From: Bacillus badius NBRC 15713
Lineage (GTDB): Bacteria; Bacillota; Bacilli; Bacillales; Domibacillaceae
Direction: 5' to 3'
NCBI RefSeq assembly: GCF_001591605.1
Contig: NZ_BCVF01000006.1
Span: 62,001 to 126,000, forward strand
Length of the DNA stretch: 64,000 nt
This document shows, piece after piece, positions 26,465-38,797 of the stretch. The first letter of the stretch is position 1, and each line of letters opens with the position of its first letter. The notes below the pieces were generated by a model. The model searched no databases, was not told the origin of the DNA, and saw only the letters and a program-made list of their open reading frames with translations. The translations under genes and the position numbers were made by a program.

Positions 26465-26743
26465 CTATAGCCATTCATAGGAAACAGCCAGCCGCTCCCA
26501 TTCAGGGAAGGAGTCAAGAAAATGCAAGGCATTCGCCAGCTCCCTTTCTGCCGCCTTCTTCGATGAAGCGACAGTAACAACAGCTAATTTTGTACGCTGC
26601 CAAACGTCCTGATGATCCATTTCTGCCACGGAAACATTTAATTTTTGCTTCAGACGCGTGAGTGTACGCTGCAGCACAGCCCGTTTTTCCTTTAAGGAAT
26701 GCGAGTTGTAAATTAAATATTCTACCTCAGCATAACCGATCAT
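26465..26743 (-). CDS. ylxP: DUF503 family protein YlxP
   Basis: A 92-residue member of the YlxP/DUF503 family, recognised by [11 protein letters not shown] and the [20 protein letters not shown] core. It always lies between infB and rbfA in Bacillus, which hints at a role in ribosome biogenesis or translation. A direct function is not known to me. The ATG overlaps the infB TGA (ATGA), so the two are translationally coupled. Confidence 0.92.
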   Translation of the reverse strand: MIGYAEVEYLIYNSHSLKEKRAVLQRTLTRLKQKLNVSVAEMDHQDVWQRTKLAVVTVASSKKAAERELANALHFLDSFPEWERLAVSYEWL

Positions 26744-28893
26744 TTGCGTTCAATTTCTTCCTCGATGAAGGCTTCGATAATGTCGCCTTCTTTTACATCG
26801 TTGAAGTTTTTAATTGTAATACCGCACTCATAGCCTTGGCTGACTTCTTTTGCATCATCTTTAAAGCGTCTGAGCGCGTCTACTTCCCCTTCGAAAATAA
26901 CAATGCCGTCACGAATTAAACGCACACCGCTGTCGCGGGTGATTTTTCCTTCTGTCACATAAGAACCAGCAATCGTTCCTACTTTAGATACTTTAAAGGT
27001 TTGGCGCACTTCCGCCTGGCCAATAATCTTCTCTTGGAACTCAGGATCAAGCATCCCTTTCATCGCTGCTTCAATTTCTTCAATGACTTTGTAGATAATA
27101 CGGTGCAGGCGAACATCTACTTCTTCTGCTTCTGCTGCCCGTTTCGCGTTCACATCCGGACGAACATTGAAGCCGATAACGATAGCATTGGAGGCAGAAG
27201 CGAGAATAATATCAGACTCCGTAATCGCACCGACGCCTGTATGAATGATTTTCACATTTACGCCTTCTACTTCCAATTTCCGAAGGGCGGCGGCCACTGC
27301 TTCAAGCGACCCTTGAACATCCGCTTTTAAAACGATGTTTAAGTCTTTCATTTCCCCTTGTTTCATATGTTCAAACAAATTATCGAGGCTTACACGTGAT
27401 TTCTCGCTCCGCTGTGCTTGCAAAGCTTCTTGGGCGCGCGCTTCACCAATTTGTCTGGCTGTCTTTTCATCTTTAAATACGACGAAACGATCTCCGGCTA
27501 ACGGAACATCATTCAAGCCTGTAATTTCGATTGGGGTAGAAGGGCCTGCTGTTTTGATGCGGCGGCCAAGATCATTCACCATGGCGCGCACACGGCCAAA
27601 CGTATTGCCGACAACAATCGGATCTCCAACATTCAGGGTGCCATTTTGAACAAGTAAGGTAGCAACAGAGCCGCGTCCTTTATCAAGCTCCGCTTCAATT
27701 ACTGTTCCGATAGCCCGGCGATCCGGATTGGCTTTTAATTCTTCCACTTCTGCTACAAGCAGAATCATTTCAAGAAGCTGCTCAATGCCCTCACCTGTTT
27801 TCGCGGAAAGCGGTACAAAAATCGTTTCGCCGCCCCATGCTTCCGGAACGAGACCGTGCTCTGTCAGCTCCTGCATTACCCGATCCGGATTGGCTGTTGG
27901 CTTATCAATTTTATTGACAGCTACGATGATAGGCACTTCCGCTGCTTTCGCATGGTTGATCGCTTCAATCGTTTGTGGCATCACACCGTCATCCGCTGCC
28001 ACCACAAGAATGGTGATATCTGTGATTTTGGCTCCGCGGGCCCGCATAGTTGTGAACGCAGCATGCCCCGGTGTATCAAGGAAGGTAATCTTCTTATCAC
28101 TAATATCAATTTGGTAAGCACCAATATGCTGGGTAATCCCGCCAGCTTCCCCCTCCGTCACTTTCGTATGACGAATGGAATCAAGGAGCGTTGTTTTCCC
28201 GTGGTCTACGTGACCCATAATTGTCACGACAGCCGGACGCTCTTTCTTGTTATTTTCATCCTGTTCTTCTTCGAAGTAAACTTCCAGGTCCGCTTTATCG
28301 ATCAGGACCTCTTCCTCCACTTCAACCCCGTACTCACCCGCTATCAATTCAATAGCATCGCTGTCAAGCTCTTGGTTTATGGTAGCCATTACGCCAACCA
28401 TAAACAGCTTTTTAATAATTTCAGACGGCTCGCGGTTGAGCTTTTTAGCTAGCTCCGACACAGTTAATGAGCCAGCAAATGTGATTTTTTCAGGGAGTTC
28501 CTTTACCTTTGGCGGCTGCGGCATTACAGCTGGTTTGGATTGCCGCTGCTTGTTTCCTTGCTGCTTGCCTCTCCCTTGATTTTTATTGTTCCCTTTTCCT
28601 TGATTAAATCCTTTTTGCTGAGAATTTTTCTGTCCGCCAGGTCCTTTATTTCCCGTTTTTCCCTTGCTTGAAGATGTATTCCGGCTTGGACCTTGAGAAT
28701 TAGAATTCCCGGAAGAATTTGTTTTTGTTTGTTTATTATTCGTAAAAGATTTTTCCAATTTTTGTATAGCCTCCTCGTCAATAACAGTCATATGGTTAGA
28801 GACTTCTACATTCAACTCTTTGAGTTTTTCAATGACCACTTTACTTGACACGTTTTTTTGTTTCGCATACTCATGTACTCTTTGTTTACTCAT
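26740..28893 (-). CDS. infB: translation initiation factor IF-2
   Basis: A 717-residue GTPase that brings initiator tRNA to the 30S subunit. The N-terminal helical domain ([17 protein letters not shown]) is followed by an Asn/Gln/Lys-rich low-complexity linker (about 55-140). The G domain starts near residue 220 ([22 protein letters not shown]), and C-terminal domains II to IV bind tRNA. The ATG at 28893 has GGGGGTGA upstream and avoids a 17-codon extension. It overlaps ylxP by 4 bases and starts 4 bases after ylxQ. Confidence 0.96.
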   Translation of the reverse strand: MSKQRVHEYAKQKNVSSKVVIEKLKELNVEVSNHMTVIDEEAIQKLEKSFTNNKQTKTNSSGNSNSQGPSRNTSSSKGKTGNKGPGGQKNSQQKGFNQGKGNNKNQGRGKQQGNKQRQSKPAVMPQPPKVKELPEKITFAGSLTVSELAKKLNREPSEIIKKLFMVGVMATINQELDSDAIELIAGEYGVEVEEEVLIDKADLEVYFEEEQDENNKKERPAVVTIMGHVDHGKTTLLDSIRHTKVTEGEAGGITQHIGAYQIDISDKKITFLDTPGHAAFTTMRARGAKITDITILVVAADDGVMPQTIEAINHAKAAEVPIIVAVNKIDKPTANPDRVMQELTEHGLVPEAWGGETIFVPLSAKTGEGIEQLLEMILLVAEVEELKANPDRRAIGTVIEAELDKGRGSVATLLVQNGTLNVGDPIVVGNTFGRVRAMVNDLGRRIKTAGPSTPIEITGLNDVPLAGDRFVVFKDEKTARQIGEARAQEALQAQRSEKSRVSLDNLFEHMKQGEMKDLNIVLKADVQGSLEAVAAALRKLEVEGVNVKIIHTGVGAITESDIILASASNAIVIGFNVRPDVNAKRAAEAEEVDVRLHRIIYKVIEEIEAAMKGMLDPEFQEKIIGQAEVRQTFKVSKVGTIAGSYVTEGKITRDSGVRLIRDGIVIFEGEVDALRRFKDDAKEVSQGYECGITIKNFNDVKEGDIIEAFIEEEIERK

Positions 28894-28897
28894 CTGT

Positions 28898-29215
28898 TCA
28901 CCCCCGCATAGTATGATCGAGGAGGGCGGAAAGCTTTTTAGCAAACCCCGCGTCTGTAACAGCTGCGACTACCCTTGCCTCTTTGCCGATGGCCTGGCCA
29001 AGAACATACCGATCATCTATCCACCTTAATGGCACTTGATAATAGGCTGCTTTGTCCTGTACTTTTTTCTTTGTGTTGGGTGATGCGTCTGCCGACAGCA
29101 AAACAAGTTTTGCCCGGCCTTTTTGAATTTCTTTTACCGTTAATTCTTCGCCCGAGATGATTTTGCGGGCCCGGTTGGCTAATCCCAGCAATTTGGCCCA
29201 CTGAGGCTCATTCAT
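28898..29215 (-). CDS. ylxQ: L7Ae-family RNA-binding protein YlxQ
   Basis: A 105-residue protein of the L7Ae/L30e family with [16 protein letters not shown] and the K-turn-binding core [12 protein letters not shown]-like segment. YlxQ binds kink-turn RNA in structural and biochemical work on relatives; its cellular target is unclear. Three bases separate it from ylxR. The best ribosome site, GGAG, lies unusually far (about 14 bases) upstream of the ATG, so coupling to ylxR may help its translation. Confidence 0.92.
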   Translation of the reverse strand: MNEPQWAKLLGLANRARKIISGEELTVKEIQKGRAKLVLLSADASPNTKKKVQDKAAYYQVPLRWIDDRYVLGQAIGKEARVVAAVTDAGFAKKLSALLDHTMRG

Positions 29216-29218
29216 CGG

Positions 29219-29494
29219 CTAGTTCGTCTCCTTTTCTACATAAGAGAGCAATTCTTCAAATACACTGTCCGGTACTTCTGCGTTAAGCTGTCTGGCTAAG
29301 ATGCCTTTGCTCCTTGCCAGCTCCACCGCTTCTTTGGTCTTTGACAAATACGCGCCGCGGCCGGATTTTTTTCCGGTCCTATCCACTGACACTTCGCCTT
29401 CTTTAGAGCGAACGATGCGTACCATTTCTTTTTTGGCTTTCATCTCGCCTGTAGCGACACATTTTCTTAATGGAACTTTCTTTGGGCGATTCAT
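29219..29494 (-). CDS. ylxR: YlxR/DUF448 family protein
   Basis: A 91-residue basic protein. PLRKCVATGEMKAKKEMVR and SGRGAYL are the hallmarks of YlxR (DUF448), a small nucleic-acid-binding family found between nusA and ylxQ/infB; some members affect RNase P or act as regulators. The ATG at 29494 with GAGGTG 6 bases upstream is preferred over an in-frame GTG nine bases earlier. Confidence 0.92.
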   Translation of the reverse strand: MNRPKKVPLRKCVATGEMKAKKEMVRIVRSKEGEVSVDRTGKKSGRGAYLSKTKEAVELARSKGILARQLNAEVPDSVFEELLSYVEKETN

Positions 29495-29506
29495 TCTCTT
29501 CACCTC

Positions 29507-30625
29507 TTATTCAATTTCTTCGGAGGAAAAGTCATAAGCGCCTTCGTCTTCTACAGCCGGAGCCGCGTGGTCACGCGGATAAATACCCGCCTCCCGTGCG
29601 TCTGTTTCACTCTTAATATCAATCTTCCAACCTGTTAATTTTGCTGCCAGGCGAGCATTTTGCCCCCGCTTGCCGATAGCTAAAGACAATTGGTAATCCG
29701 GCACAATAACCGTTGTCGCTTTTGCTTCCTCATCCACTTGTACATCGATGACTTTTGACGGGCTTAAGGCATTGGCAACAAAGACGACCGGATCTTCCGA
29801 CCACTTAACGATATCGATCTTTTCACCTTTCAATTCGTTGACAATTGCCTGAACTCGGCTTCCCTTCGGCCCCACGCATGCGCCGACTGGATCGACTTCA
29901 GGGTTCTCGGCATAGACGGAAATCTTGGAACGGTCGCCCGCCTCCCGGGACACTGAGCGAATCTCTACCGTGCCATCAAAAATTTCCGGCACTTCGATCT
30001 CAAACAAACGTTTTAATAGGCCAGGATGAGTTCGTGAAACAAAGATTTGCGGGCCTTTTGTCGTCCGCTCTACTTTTGTAATGTACACCTTTATGCGGTC
30101 ATGAGGCTTATAGCTTTCGTTTGGCATTTGCTCCGCCAGCGGCAGAAGCGCTTCAATTTTCCCAAGGCTGACATAGATAAACCGGGAGTCTTGACGCTGA
30201 ACAATCCCTGTCATAATGTCTTCCTCGCGGTCAATAAATTCTGAATAAATAATGCCTCTCTCTGCTTCCCTCACACGCTGGGTAACAACCTGTTTAGCTG
30301 TCTGGGCGGCAATGCGTCCAAAGTCCTTCGGTGTGACCTCCAGCTCTACAATATCCCCCAGTTCATAAGAAGGATTAATTTCCCGAGCATCCGCTTCGGA
30401 AATTTCCAGGCGGGAATCAAATACCTCGTCTACCACTTCTTTGCGGGCAAAGACACGCATGGTGCCAGTTTCAAGATTTAAGTCGACGCGGACATTTTGC
30501 GCTTGATTAAAATTTCGTTTATAAGCAGAAACAAGCGCCGCTTCGATCGCCTCAATAATTAAATTGCGTTCGATCCCTTTTTCTTTTTCCAAATATAAAA
30601 GAGCATCGTACAGTTCAGTGCTCAT
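29507..30625 (-). CDS. nusA: transcription termination/antitermination factor NusA
   Basis: A 372-residue NusA of the short Bacillus type. It has an N-terminal RNA polymerase-binding domain (about 1-125), S1 (about 135-200), and KH1 and KH2 (about 205-345, including [14 protein letters not shown] and [17 protein letters not shown]). It lacks the C-terminal acidic repeats of enterobacterial NusA, as expected. It is the second gene of the operon after rimP. The hairpin in the rimP leader is a plausible target of its own termination activity. Confidence 0.96.
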   Translation of the reverse strand: MSTELYDALLYLEKEKGIERNLIIEAIEAALVSAYKRNFNQAQNVRVDLNLETGTMRVFARKEVVDEVFDSRLEISEADAREINPSYELGDIVELEVTPKDFGRIAAQTAKQVVTQRVREAERGIIYSEFIDREEDIMTGIVQRQDSRFIYVSLGKIEALLPLAEQMPNESYKPHDRIKVYITKVERTTKGPQIFVSRTHPGLLKRLFEIEVPEIFDGTVEIRSVSREAGDRSKISVYAENPEVDPVGACVGPKGSRVQAIVNELKGEKIDIVKWSEDPVVFVANALSPSKVIDVQVDEEAKATTVIVPDYQLSLAIGKRGQNARLAAKLTGWKIDIKSETDAREAGIYPRDHAAPAVEDEGAYDFSSEEIE

Positions 30626-30706
30626 CGGACTTTCCGCCCCCTTACATAATAATAAACTGTCATTTTTTGTTCATGACGTCAAACAAATGGCCTTGGCCAT
30701 CCCGTT

Positions 30707-31177
30707 TTAAGAAAACGAAATAGCCAAGCGAGCTTTCGCTATTTTATCCAGCGGAATAACCACTTGTTTTTTTCTTGTTTTCATCAAGTACTCAACTACA
30801 AGCTCTTCTTGTTCAAATGAAAGCAGCGTGCCTTCAAATGTTTTTTCTCCATCGATCGGTTCATAGGTCTTTACATGCACCCGTTTTCCGACCGCCCGCT
30901 CATAGTCCTTCATTTTCTTAAGCGGACGTTCTGCTCCCGGAGAAGAAACTTCCAAAAAGTAATTATAAGGAATCGGGTCTGTTTCATCTAGCTTTTCACT
31001 CAGCCGTTCACTGACCATTCCGCATTCCTCAATATCAACTCCGGCTTCTTTATCAATGTAAACGCGAAGGAACCAGTTCTTTCCTTCTTTTACATACTCG
31101 ATATCGACTAGCTCTAAGTCCAGCTCTTCAGTAATTGGTTTCACTAACTGTTCAACTGTTTCAACTACTTTGCTCAT
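30707..31177 (-). CDS. rimP: ribosome maturation factor RimP
   Basis: A 156-residue factor for 30S maturation. The core [28 protein letters not shown] and the C-terminal Sm-like domain identify it. The ATG at 31177 follows AGGGGGT; a longer frame running back through the leader hairpin is rejected. It is the first gene of the rimP-nusA-ylxR-ylxQ-infB-ylxP-rbfA operon, with its own promoter about 115 bases upstream. Confidence 0.95.
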   Translation of the reverse strand: MSKVVETVEQLVKPITEELDLELVDIEYVKEGKNWFLRVYIDKEAGVDIEECGMVSERLSEKLDETDPIPYNYFLEVSSPGAERPLKKMKDYERAVGKRVHVKTYEPIDGEKTFEGTLLSFEQEELVVEYLMKTRKKQVVIPLDKIAKARLAISFS

Positions 31178-31232
31178 ATATACCCCCTGGTTGAATAAAA
31201 TCCCTGACCAAGAATGAAACTCCTTTACAAAC

Positions 31233-31263
31233 ACGAAAGAGTGGGGATGCCCCACTCTTTCAA
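31233..31263 (-). terminator. hairpin in the rimP-nusA leader (polC terminator or attenuator)
   Basis: A perfect 12-bp stem, GAAAGAGTGGGG (31235-31246) with 31250-31261 and a 3-base loop, is followed on the minus strand only by GTGTTTG, a weak T tract. It lies downstream of the rimP promoter and about 55 bases before the rimP start, so it can end polC transcripts and also attenuate the nusA operon. Confidence 0.75.
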
Positions 31264-31293
31264 AGAGAGTTATCAATTAGTATTTCCACTAAA

Positions 31294-31322
31294 AATATAC
31301 CATATCCCTTTATTTTATGCAA
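31294..31322 (-). promoter_or_regulatory. sigma-A promoter for the rimP-nusA-infB operon
   Basis: On the minus strand TTGCAT (31317-31322), a 17-base spacer and TATATT (31294-31299) lie just after the polC stop. The predicted transcript has a leader of about 110 bases that contains the 12-bp hairpin. Confidence 0.75.
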
Positions 31323-31339
31323 CTGGACCGTTATTGAGC

Positions 31340-34300
31340 TTAGAAAAGGGAAAGCTGATTCTGGTCAGGAAGCGAAGCAAGGCATCCATGATTATCCAAA
31401 TACTCGATAATTGTCTTAGATACTTTTCCACGCTGCTGCAAGTCCTCTTTTGATAAAAACTCTCCTTCTTCCCGCGCTTTAACGATGTTGTACGCCGCAT
31501 TGGTGCCAAGGCCAGGGATCGAATTAAACGGCGGGATTAACGAATCCCCATCAATGATAAATTGATCGGCACTCGACCGATACAAATCTACCTTTTGGAA
31601 GGAAAAGCCGCGCTCGCACATTTCCAGCGCCAACTCTAATACAGTTAACAAACTTTTTTCTTTTGGAGAAGCCTCGAGCCCTTTCGCGTTGATCTCATCA
31701 ATCAGCGAACGAATGGCAACTGCTCCTTTTACCATGGCATCAACATCGAAGTCCTCCGCCCGGACTGTAAAGTAAGCCGCATAATATAAAAGCGGCAAAT
31801 GTACTTTAAAGTAGGCGATCCGAACAGCCATTAAAACATAAGCAGCCGCATGCGCTTTCGGGAACATATACTTAATTTTTTTGCAGGAATCGATATACCA
31901 TTCAGGTACTTCTTTGCTGCGCATTTCCTCTTCCATTTCATCAGTCAATCCTTTTCCTTTACGAACTGACTCCATAATTTTAAAGGCAAAAGCCGGGTCG
32001 AGCCCTTGGTAAATTAAATACACCATAATATCGTCACGGCAGCCGATTACGTCACTTAATTCACAGATGCCGTTATGGATCAGTTCCTGCGCATTGCCGA
32101 GCCAAACGTCAGTGCCATGGGACAGCCCTGAAATCTGAACAAGCTCAGAAAAAGTAGTTGGCTTTGTATCTTCAAGCATTTGCCGAACGAATCGTGTCCC
32201 GAATTCAGGGATGCCCAGCGTGCCGGTTTTACACATAATTTGCTCTTCTGTCACGCCAAGCGATTCGGTTCCGCTGAAGATTTTCATTACTTCCGGGTCA
32301 TCTGTAGGAATCGTTTTTGGATCAATGCCGGAAAGATCTTGCAGCATCCGGATAACGGTTGGATCATCGTGTCCGAGAATATCAAGCTTCAGCAGGTTGT
32401 CATGGATAGAATGGAAATCAAAATGAGTCGTTTTCCATTCGGATTTGTCACTGTCAGCTGGGTATTGAATCGGCGAAAAATCATAAATGTCCATGTAATC
32501 AGGCACAACGATAATTCCGCCCGGATGCTGGCCTGTCGTCCGTTTCACTCCTGTACACCCTTTGGCAAGGCGATCCACTTCTGCTCCCCGCAGCTGTAAG
32601 TTATTGTCTCCTGCATAGCCTTTCACATAGCCGAATGCTGTTTTATCCGCCACGGTACCGATTGTTCCCGCACGATACACATATTCTTCCCCGAATAGCA
32701 CTTTCGTGTAATTGTGTGCTCTAGGCTGATATTCTCCGGAGAAGTTCAGGTCAATATCCGGGACCTTGTCCCCTTTGAATCCAAGAAACGTTTCGAACGG
32801 GATGTCGTGTCCGTCCTTTTTATATCTGATCTGGCAGTCCGGACAATTTTTGTCGGGTAAATCAAAGCCGGAGCCTACAGAACCATCATTGAAAAACTCC
32901 GATTTTTTGCACTTCGGACAAACATAATGAGGGGGCAGCGGATTGACCTCAGTAATTTCTGTCATAGTGGCAACGAAAGAAGAACCGACCGATCCCCTTG
33001 AGCCGACAAGGTAACCATCATCCAGCGACTTTTTCACGAGTTTATGAGAAATGAGATAGATAACGGCAAAGCCGTGGCCAATGATGCTTTTTAACTCTTT
33101 TTCCAACCGCGCCTCAACAATTTCAGGTAAATCCTCGCCGTAGATCTGCCTAGCTTTTGAATAGCTCATTTCGCGGATTTCTTCATCGGCACCCTCAATT
33201 TTCGGCGTATACAGATCATCCTTAATCGGCTTGATCTCACTAATTCGGTCAGCGATCTCGTTCGGATGCTGAATCACAACTTTCTCCGCCGTCTCCTTGC
33301 CAAGGAAGCTGAATGCATCAAGCATTTCATTCGTTGTCCGAAAGTGAACATCCGGCAATTCATGGCGATTCAGCGGATTCGCTCCGCCTTGAGAGCTGAC
33401 CAAAATCTTGCGATGGATTTTATCAGTTGGATTCACATAATGCACGTTGCCTGTTGCCGCTACAGGCAGCTGCATCCGTTCTCCAAGCTCGACAATTTTT
33501 TTGATAATATCTTCAAGCGCCTGTTCATCGCGGACAAGCTCCAGCTCCAGCAGATGGCTATATACTTCCTTCGGATGAACTTCAAGGTAGTCATAAAACT
33601 TGGCTGCTTTTTCTGCTTGCTCCATCCCTTTTTGCATCATGCTTTCAAATACCTCGCCTTTATCGCATCCCGAACCAATCAGCAGCCCTTCCCGATGCTT
33701 TTGCAAGACAGACCGCGGAATTCGCGGCACCCGGTAAAAGTAATCGATGTGCGCAATTGAAACGAGCTGAAATAAATTCTTTAAGCCGGTATCATTCTCC
33801 GCGAGGATCGTGCAATGATACGGACGGGCTCTTTTATACGCCCCGCCATCTCCCATATGTGTATTTAAGTCATCATGATAAGAAATGCCTTTTTCAGTTG
33901 CGTCCTTGAGCATCCTTAAGAACAGGTAGCCCGTTGCTTCCGCATCATAAATCGCTCGGTGGTGCTGAGTAAGCTCGACATCGAATTTTTTCGCAAGTGT
34001 ATTCAACCGGTGATTTTTCATGGTTGGATATAGAAAACGGGCTAATTCCAGCGTGTCAATAACCGGGTTAGCGGATCGGCCCAGGTGATAGCGGCCATAG
34101 CCAGTATCAAGAAATCCCATATCAAATGAAGCATTATGGGCGACAAGAATGGCATCTGCTGTCCAGTCTTTAAATTTCTTCAGCACTTCTTCTACTTCCG
34201 GCGCATTTTGGACAAGGTCATCGGTAATCCCTGTTAAATTAATTGTCGTCGCCGAAAGCGGATGGTGCGGATTGGCAAATGATTCAAAACGGTCAATGAT

Positions 34301-35662
34301 TTCGCCGTCTTTAATTTTAACAGCCGCCAATTCAATAATCGTGTCGTAAACGGCTGAAAGACCTGTCGTTTCAACGTCAAATACAACGTACGTTTCATCG
34401 GCCAGCAAACGATGGGCATCATTGTAGGCGATGGGAACTCCATCGTCCACTAAATTCGCTTCTAGTCCATATAGGATTTTCACCCCGTGTTTTTTTCCGG
34501 CGCTGTAGGCATCCGGAAACGATTGGACCACGGCATGATCGGTCACGGCTATCGCTTTGTGCCCCCATTTAGCTGCTTGAGCCACTAAATCTCCGACTGA
34601 TGAGACAGCGTCCATTTGGCTCATCGGCGTGTGCAGATGAAGCTCTACACGCTTTTCTCCTTCAGGAGCAGTGTCCTGGCGCATAACCGGAGCGATTTCA
34701 TTGACATCATTTGCAATCATCACAAGATCACGGACAAATGTGTCATTTTGTACTGTCCCTCTCGCTCTTACCCACATGCCCTTTTTCAGACGGCTGAACA
34801 GAGCAGCATCCTCTTTATCGCGGGAGAACATTTTGACTAATATGGAATCAGTATAATCGGTAATTTTAAAGGTGAGCAGCGTGCGTCCGCTTCGAAGTTC
34901 TTTTGTCTCAGCATCGAAAACATACCCTTCGATAGCGATCCGGCGTTCTTCATCCTGTATTTCTTCCAGCTTCTTGAAATCGGCATCGTCTTTGATTGTC
35001 AAGCCGATCATCAAAGGCCCGCTGGCTGCTTCTCCGTCTTCGCTCGCACTCTCTTCCCGCTTCTGCATTTCAGCAACCGCCTGCATAGCACGCTCGGCGT
35101 CTTCCTTTTGCTTTGCTTCGAGAAATTGCTGAAATTCGTCATTTGTCTCTTTTTCCATTACTTCTACATCAAAAGTGAGCGGCGGAAAACCATAATTTTG
35201 ATAAGTGCCGCAAATCCAGTCGCTGTATTTATTTTTGAGCGTCATTCCCTCTGTATCATTGCTGACGCTGACTATTAATTTATTTCCTTTCACCACAGGT
35301 ACGCCTCTATTTAACAGCGCAAGCATCGGAGGAGAGATTCCTTCCAGCTGGCTGATGCAAAAAGACCAATATTCACTGATCAATTCTTCTGAAACGGCGG
35401 CATTCTTCGCTTTGACCGCAAACGTCACTTGAGCGATTTCTTTAAAAGAGGAATGCAAAGCATTCGCAAAGGTTTGGAGCAGCCGGCAAGGCAAAATCGT
35501 TTCTGTCACAAAAGAAAAGTGCCAGCGCTTGGCTTGCCGTTCTACTGTTAGCTTTTCAATCTCAGCCCCTTCAAAGTGACGAACAACTGCATCTTCTGTC
35601 AGCTTTAATTGCTGCAGCAGCAGCTGAAACCGCTGCCGTCTTCCCTGGGATTCTTCACTCAT
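31340..35662 (-). CDS. polC: DNA polymerase III alpha subunit PolC
   Basis: A 1440-residue replicative polymerase of the Gram-positive PolC type. In order it has N-terminal and OB domains (OB near 225-330), a PHP domain ([11 protein letters not shown] near 341), an inserted DEDDh proofreading exonuclease (FDVETTG near 425), the rest of PHP, a zinc-binding CPKCKKS...CPDC segment (about 905-945), and the palm with PDIDLNF near 968. The ATG at 35662 has GGGAGG 8 bases upstream. The length is close to the 1437 residues of B. subtilis. It lies between proS and rimP as usual. Confidence 0.97.
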   Translation of the reverse strand: MSEESQGRRQRFQLLLQQLKLTEDAVVRHFEGAEIEKLTVERQAKRWHFSFVTETILPCRLLQTFANALHSSFKEIAQVTFAVKAKNAAVSEELISEYWSFCISQLEGISPPMLALLNRGVPVVKGNKLIVSVSNDTEGMTLKNKYSDWICGTYQNYGFPPLTFDVEVMEKETNDEFQQFLEAKQKEDAERAMQAVAEMQKREESASEDGEAASGPLMIGLTIKDDADFKKLEEIQDEERRIAIEGYVFDAETKELRSGRTLLTFKITDYTDSILVKMFSRDKEDAALFSRLKKGMWVRARGTVQNDTFVRDLVMIANDVNEIAPVMRQDTAPEGEKRVELHLHTPMSQMDAVSSVGDLVAQAAKWGHKAIAVTDHAVVQSFPDAYSAGKKHGVKILYGLEANLVDDGVPIAYNDAHRLLADETYVVFDVETTGLSAVYDTIIELAAVKIKDGEIIDRFESFANPHHPLSATTINLTGITDDLVQNAPEVEEVLKKFKDWTADAILVAHNASFDMGFLDTGYGRYHLGRSANPVIDTLELARFLYPTMKNHRLNTLAKKFDVELTQHHRAIYDAEATGYLFLRMLKDATEKGISYHDDLNTHMGDGGAYKRARPYHCTILAENDTGLKNLFQLVSIAHIDYFYRVPRIPRSVLQKHREGLLIGSGCDKGEVFESMMQKGMEQAEKAAKFYDYLEVHPKEVYSHLLELELVRDEQALEDIIKKIVELGERMQLPVAATGNVHYVNPTDKIHRKILVSSQGGANPLNRHELPDVHFRTTNEMLDAFSFLGKETAEKVVIQHPNEIADRISEIKPIKDDLYTPKIEGADEEIREMSYSKARQIYGEDLPEIVEARLEKELKSIIGHGFAVIYLISHKLVKKSLDDGYLVGSRGSVGSSFVATMTEITEVNPLPPHYVCPKCKKSEFFNDGSVGSGFDLPDKNCPDCQIRYKKDGHDIPFETFLGFKGDKVPDIDLNFSGEYQPRAHNYTKVLFGEEYVYRAGTIGTVADKTAFGYVKGYAGDNNLQLRGAEVDRLAKGCTGVKRTTGQHPGGIIVVPDYMDIYDFSPIQYPADSDKSEWKTTHFDFHSIHDNLLKLDILGHDDPTVIRMLQDLSGIDPKTIPTDDPEVMKIFSGTESLGVTEEQIMCKTGTLGIPEFGTRFVRQMLEDTKPTTFSELVQISGLSHGTDVWLGNAQELIHNGICELSDVIGCRDDIMVYLIYQGLDPAFAFKIMESVRKGKGLTDEMEEEMRSKEVPEWYIDSCKKIKYMFPKAHAAAYVLMAVRIAYFKVHLPLLYYAAYFTVRAEDFDVDAMVKGAVAIRSLIDEINAKGLEASPKEKSLLTVLELALEMCERGFSFQKVDLYRSSADQFIIDGDSLIPPFNSIPGLGTNAAYNIVKAREEGEFLSKEDLQQRGKVSKTIIEYLDNHGCLASLPDQNQLSLF

Positions 35663-35714
35663 TTGTATGCCTCCCAAATTTATAAGTTCTCTTCTATTTT
35701 AACAGAAATTCAGA

Positions 35715-35746
35715 AAGAAAAAGGCACCCGATTCAGGTGCCTTTCA
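35715..35746 (-). terminator. intrinsic terminator of proS
   Basis: AAAGGCACC (35720-35728) pairs with GGTGCCTTT (35736-35744). On the minus strand TTCTTTCTG follows the TTT end of the stem. It separates proS from polC. Confidence 0.85.
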
Positions 35747-35792
35747 GGCTGTTGGCAGAGGCTTGTTTTGTCACTGCCTGCCTGCTGTTAGA

Positions 35793-37499
35793 TTAGATTG
35801 ATTGAAAGATTTCCTGCAATTTGGATACAAGTTCATTGCTTTGAACTTCCATCATTTCTCCTGTTTTGCGGATTTTCACTTCAACGATTCCTTCAGCTGC
35901 CTTTTTGCCGATAGTTACTCGAACTGGCAAACCAATTAAATCGCTATCCGCAAATTTTACTCCCGGACGTTCCGCACGATCGTCCATTAAAACATCATAG
36001 CGGTTTTCGCGAAGCAGGCTGTAAAGCTCGTCAGCCAACGCGCGCTGGCTCTCATCCTTCATATTTACCGGAACTAAATGGAGATCAAAAGGAGAAAGCG
36101 CCTTCGGCCAAATAAAGCCTTGCTCATCATTAAATTGCTCAGCAACAGCAGCCAATGTCCGAGAAACCCCAATTCCATAGCAGCCCATAATCATCGGCTG
36201 CGTACGGCCGTTTTCATCCAGGTAAGTGGCATTCATCGCTTCGCTGTAACGCGTGCCTAATTTAAAAATGTGGCCGACTTCAATTCCTTTAGCAAAGCGG
36301 ATGGTTCCTTGTCCATCAGGAGAGGCATCTCCTTCCTGAATAAAACGAAGGTCCGCATACTGATCTACACGGTAATCTCTCTCTGCATTAACATTGATAA
36401 AATGAAAGCCTTCTTCATTGGCTCCGCAAACCCCATTCGTAATCGCTTTGACAGCATGATCTGCAATGACTTTGATTCCTTCTTTTGCATTTACCGGTCC
36501 AAGCGAGCCGATCGTGCAGCCAAGCACTTCGTTAACCTCTCCATGTTCAGCAAGTTCTACTGTATCAGCCTGAAATAAGTTTTTCAACTTAATTTCATTG
36601 ACTTCATGATCACCGCGGACAAGAACAATTACATACTCTCCGTCTACTTTAAAAAGAAGAGTCTTCAAGCATTGTTCAGCTGAAACATTTAAAAGCTCTG
36701 CTACACTGCTGATTGTTTTGGCATCCGGGGTAGCCACTTTCTCCATCTCTTGTTCTGCTTCCCCGCTCTTTTCATAGGCTGTCACAACTGGAGCCATCTC
36801 AATATTAGCGGCATAATCAGAAGCATCAGAGTAGGCAATCGTATCTTCACCGATCTCAGAAAGCACCATAAATTCATGAGTGTCTTTTCCGCCCATTGCT
36901 CCCGAGTCAGCAATAACCGCCCGGAAGTTTAAGCCGCAACGGCGGAAGACATTGGAGTACGCCGTATACATCCGGTCATACACTTCTCCCAAGCTTTCGT
37001 GGGAAGTATGGAAAGAGTAAGCATCTTTCATGACAAACTCCCTGCCGCGCAGCAAACCAAAGCGCGGGCGCTTCTCATCACGGAATTTTGTTTGGATTTG
37101 ATAAAGCGTCAGCGGCAAGCGCTTGTACGATTTCACTTCATCCCGAACCAAGCTTGTAATGACTTCTTCATGAGTCGCTCCCAAAGCAAATTCACGTTCA
37201 TGCCGATCCTTCAAGCGCATAAGCTCCGGTCCGTATGTATACCAGCGGCCGGACTCCTGCCATAGCTCCGCCTGCTGAAGGGCAGGCATTAACAGCTCTG
37301 CTGCTCCAGCATTGTCCATTTCCTCGCGAACGATTTCTTCTACTTTGCGAAGCACTTTTTTGCCAAGCGGCAAATAGCTGTAAACTCCGCTGGCATTCTG
37401 GCGGATAAACCCTGCCTTTAACAGCAGCTGATGACTTTTGACATCAGCATCTGCCGGTACCTCTCTTAATGTTGGGATTAACGTTTGGCTTTGTTTCAT
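35793..37499 (-). CDS. proS: prolyl-tRNA synthetase
   Basis: A 568-residue class II synthetase of the bacterial type, with an editing insertion domain between motifs 2 and 3. Motif 2 ([17 protein letters not shown]) and motif 3 ([14 protein letters not shown]) are visible, and a C-terminal anticodon-binding domain follows. The ATG at 37499 has GAGGTG 7 bases upstream, and a three-codon extension is rejected. It follows rasP by 20 bases. Confidence 0.96.
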   Translation of the reverse strand: MKQSQTLIPTLREVPADADVKSHQLLLKAGFIRQNASGVYSYLPLGKKVLRKVEEIVREEMDNAGAAELLMPALQQAELWQESGRWYTYGPELMRLKDRHEREFALGATHEEVITSLVRDEVKSYKRLPLTLYQIQTKFRDEKRPRFGLLRGREFVMKDAYSFHTSHESLGEVYDRMYTAYSNVFRRCGLNFRAVIADSGAMGGKDTHEFMVLSEIGEDTIAYSDASDYAANIEMAPVVTAYEKSGEAEQEMEKVATPDAKTISSVAELLNVSAEQCLKTLLFKVDGEYVIVLVRGDHEVNEIKLKNLFQADTVELAEHGEVNEVLGCTIGSLGPVNAKEGIKVIADHAVKAITNGVCGANEEGFHFINVNAERDYRVDQYADLRFIQEGDASPDGQGTIRFAKGIEVGHIFKLGTRYSEAMNATYLDENGRTQPMIMGCYGIGVSRTLAAVAEQFNDEQGFIWPKALSPFDLHLVPVNMKDESQRALADELYSLLRENRYDVLMDDRAERPGVKFADSDLIGLPVRVTIGKKAAEGIVEVKIRKTGEMMEVQSNELVSKLQEIFQSI

Positions 37500-37519
37500 C
37501 ACATACACCTCAGACTATT

Positions 37520-38779
37520 TTATTGTAAAAAGAATCGCTGGATATCATTCCAGGTTACCACAATCATTAACAGCATCAGCAAGGCAAAGCCGACAAAATG
37601 AACCATTCCTTCTTTTTGGCGGTCAATTGGCTTGCCTCTCAGCGCTTCAACAAGGAAAAACAACAGGCGGCCTCCATCTAATGCCGGAAGCGGCAGCAAA
37701 TTCATGATTCCTAAGTTAATGCTTAACACACCAGCCCATTTCATTAAATTCATAATACCTGATTTAGCCACGGTATCGGTCGAGACATAAATGCCGACAG
37801 GACCAGAAAGCATATCAATCGAAAATTGTCCGGTAACAAGTTTGCCAAGCAAGCGAATAATTTCTACTGTCCAGAAATAGGTTTCCTTCGCCCCATAGGC
37901 GATGGAGCCAAAAAATGATTTTTCCACTGGACTGTGTACACCAATGACGCCGATTTTCTGGTTTTCCACTTCCCTAACTTCAGGAGTCACCGGAATATCC
38001 AGTGTTTTCCCATCTCTTTCGATCGTGAAATCCATTTCAGCTTGCGGGTTTTTTTGAATAACCGTCACAATGTCATTCCAGCTGGCTACACCTTGTCCAT
38101 TAATGCTGACCACTTTGTCGCCTTCCATTAAACCAGCTTCCTTCGCTGCTCCATCAGCGTTCAGCTTGCCAAGCTCAGGTTCATTTGTCGGCATTCCTTG
38201 CAAAATAGCAATCAGAATGAACACGACAAAGGCTAAAATAAAATTGAAAAGCGGACCGGCAAAAATCGCCATGGCGCGCTGCCCCAAAGTTTTGGAAGCA
38301 AATTGGCGGTCCCAAGGAGCGATTTGGCTCTCCATCCCGTCTTCTACAATGACGGCCTCCCGGTGAATCGGAAATGCTTTGATTTCTTCTTCTCCATCTT
38401 CATAGCCCCTGATCATGAGTTGATGTTCGAGATCAGCTGTCTCTACCTCAATGACCCTGGCGTCGGGATATCGATCTTTTCCAGTGACAATAATTTTAAC
38501 AATTTCCTCTTGTTCATTAAACAAGGCACCGATGCGATGACCCGCTTTTAAATCCACCATTTCGGGGTCTTCCCCGGCCATGCGGACATATCCTCCTAAT
38601 GGAAGAAGACGAAGGGTATAAACGGTTTCCCCTTTTTTATGAGCAAATACTTTCGGACCAAAACCAATCGCGAATTCCCGGCAGAGAATACCGGCCCGTT
38701 TAGCAAAGATGAAGTGGCCAAGCTCATGAAAGAAGACGAGGGCACCAAATATAACGATAAACGCTATAACAGTATTCAA
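37520..38779 (-). CDS. rasP: site-2 protease RasP (RseP family)
   Basis: A 419-residue membrane metalloprotease that makes intramembrane cuts, in Bacillus in anti-sigma factors such as RsiW and in FtsL and signal-peptide remnants. The zinc motif HELGH is at residues 18-22 in the first membrane helix. A PDZ domain (about 190-275) follows, and the LDGGRL motif near residue 369 gives the third ligand. The start is TTG (LNTVIAFIVIFG), supported by AAAGGTGG 9 bases upstream and by exact placing of the first helix. It lies in the uppS-cdsA-dxr-rasP-proS row. Confidence 0.95.
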   Translation of the reverse strand: MNTVIAFIVIFGALVFFHELGHFIFAKRAGILCREFAIGFGPKVFAHKKGETVYTLRLLPLGGYVRMAGEDPEMVDLKAGHRIGALFNEQEEIVKIIVTGKDRYPDARVIEVETADLEHQLMIRGYEDGEEEIKAFPIHREAVIVEDGMESQIAPWDRQFASKTLGQRAMAIFAGPLFNFILAFVVFILIAILQGMPTNEPELGKLNADGAAKEAGLMEGDKVVSINGQGVASWNDIVTVIQKNPQAEMDFTIERDGKTLDIPVTPEVREVENQKIGVIGVHSPVEKSFFGSIAYGAKETYFWTVEIIRLLGKLVTGQFSIDMLSGPVGIYVSTDTVAKSGIMNLMKWAGVLSINLGIMNLLPLPALDGGRLLFFLVEALRGKPIDRQKEGMVHFVGFALLMLLMIVVTWNDIQRFFLQ

Positions 38780-38797
38780 TATAGATAACCACCTTTT

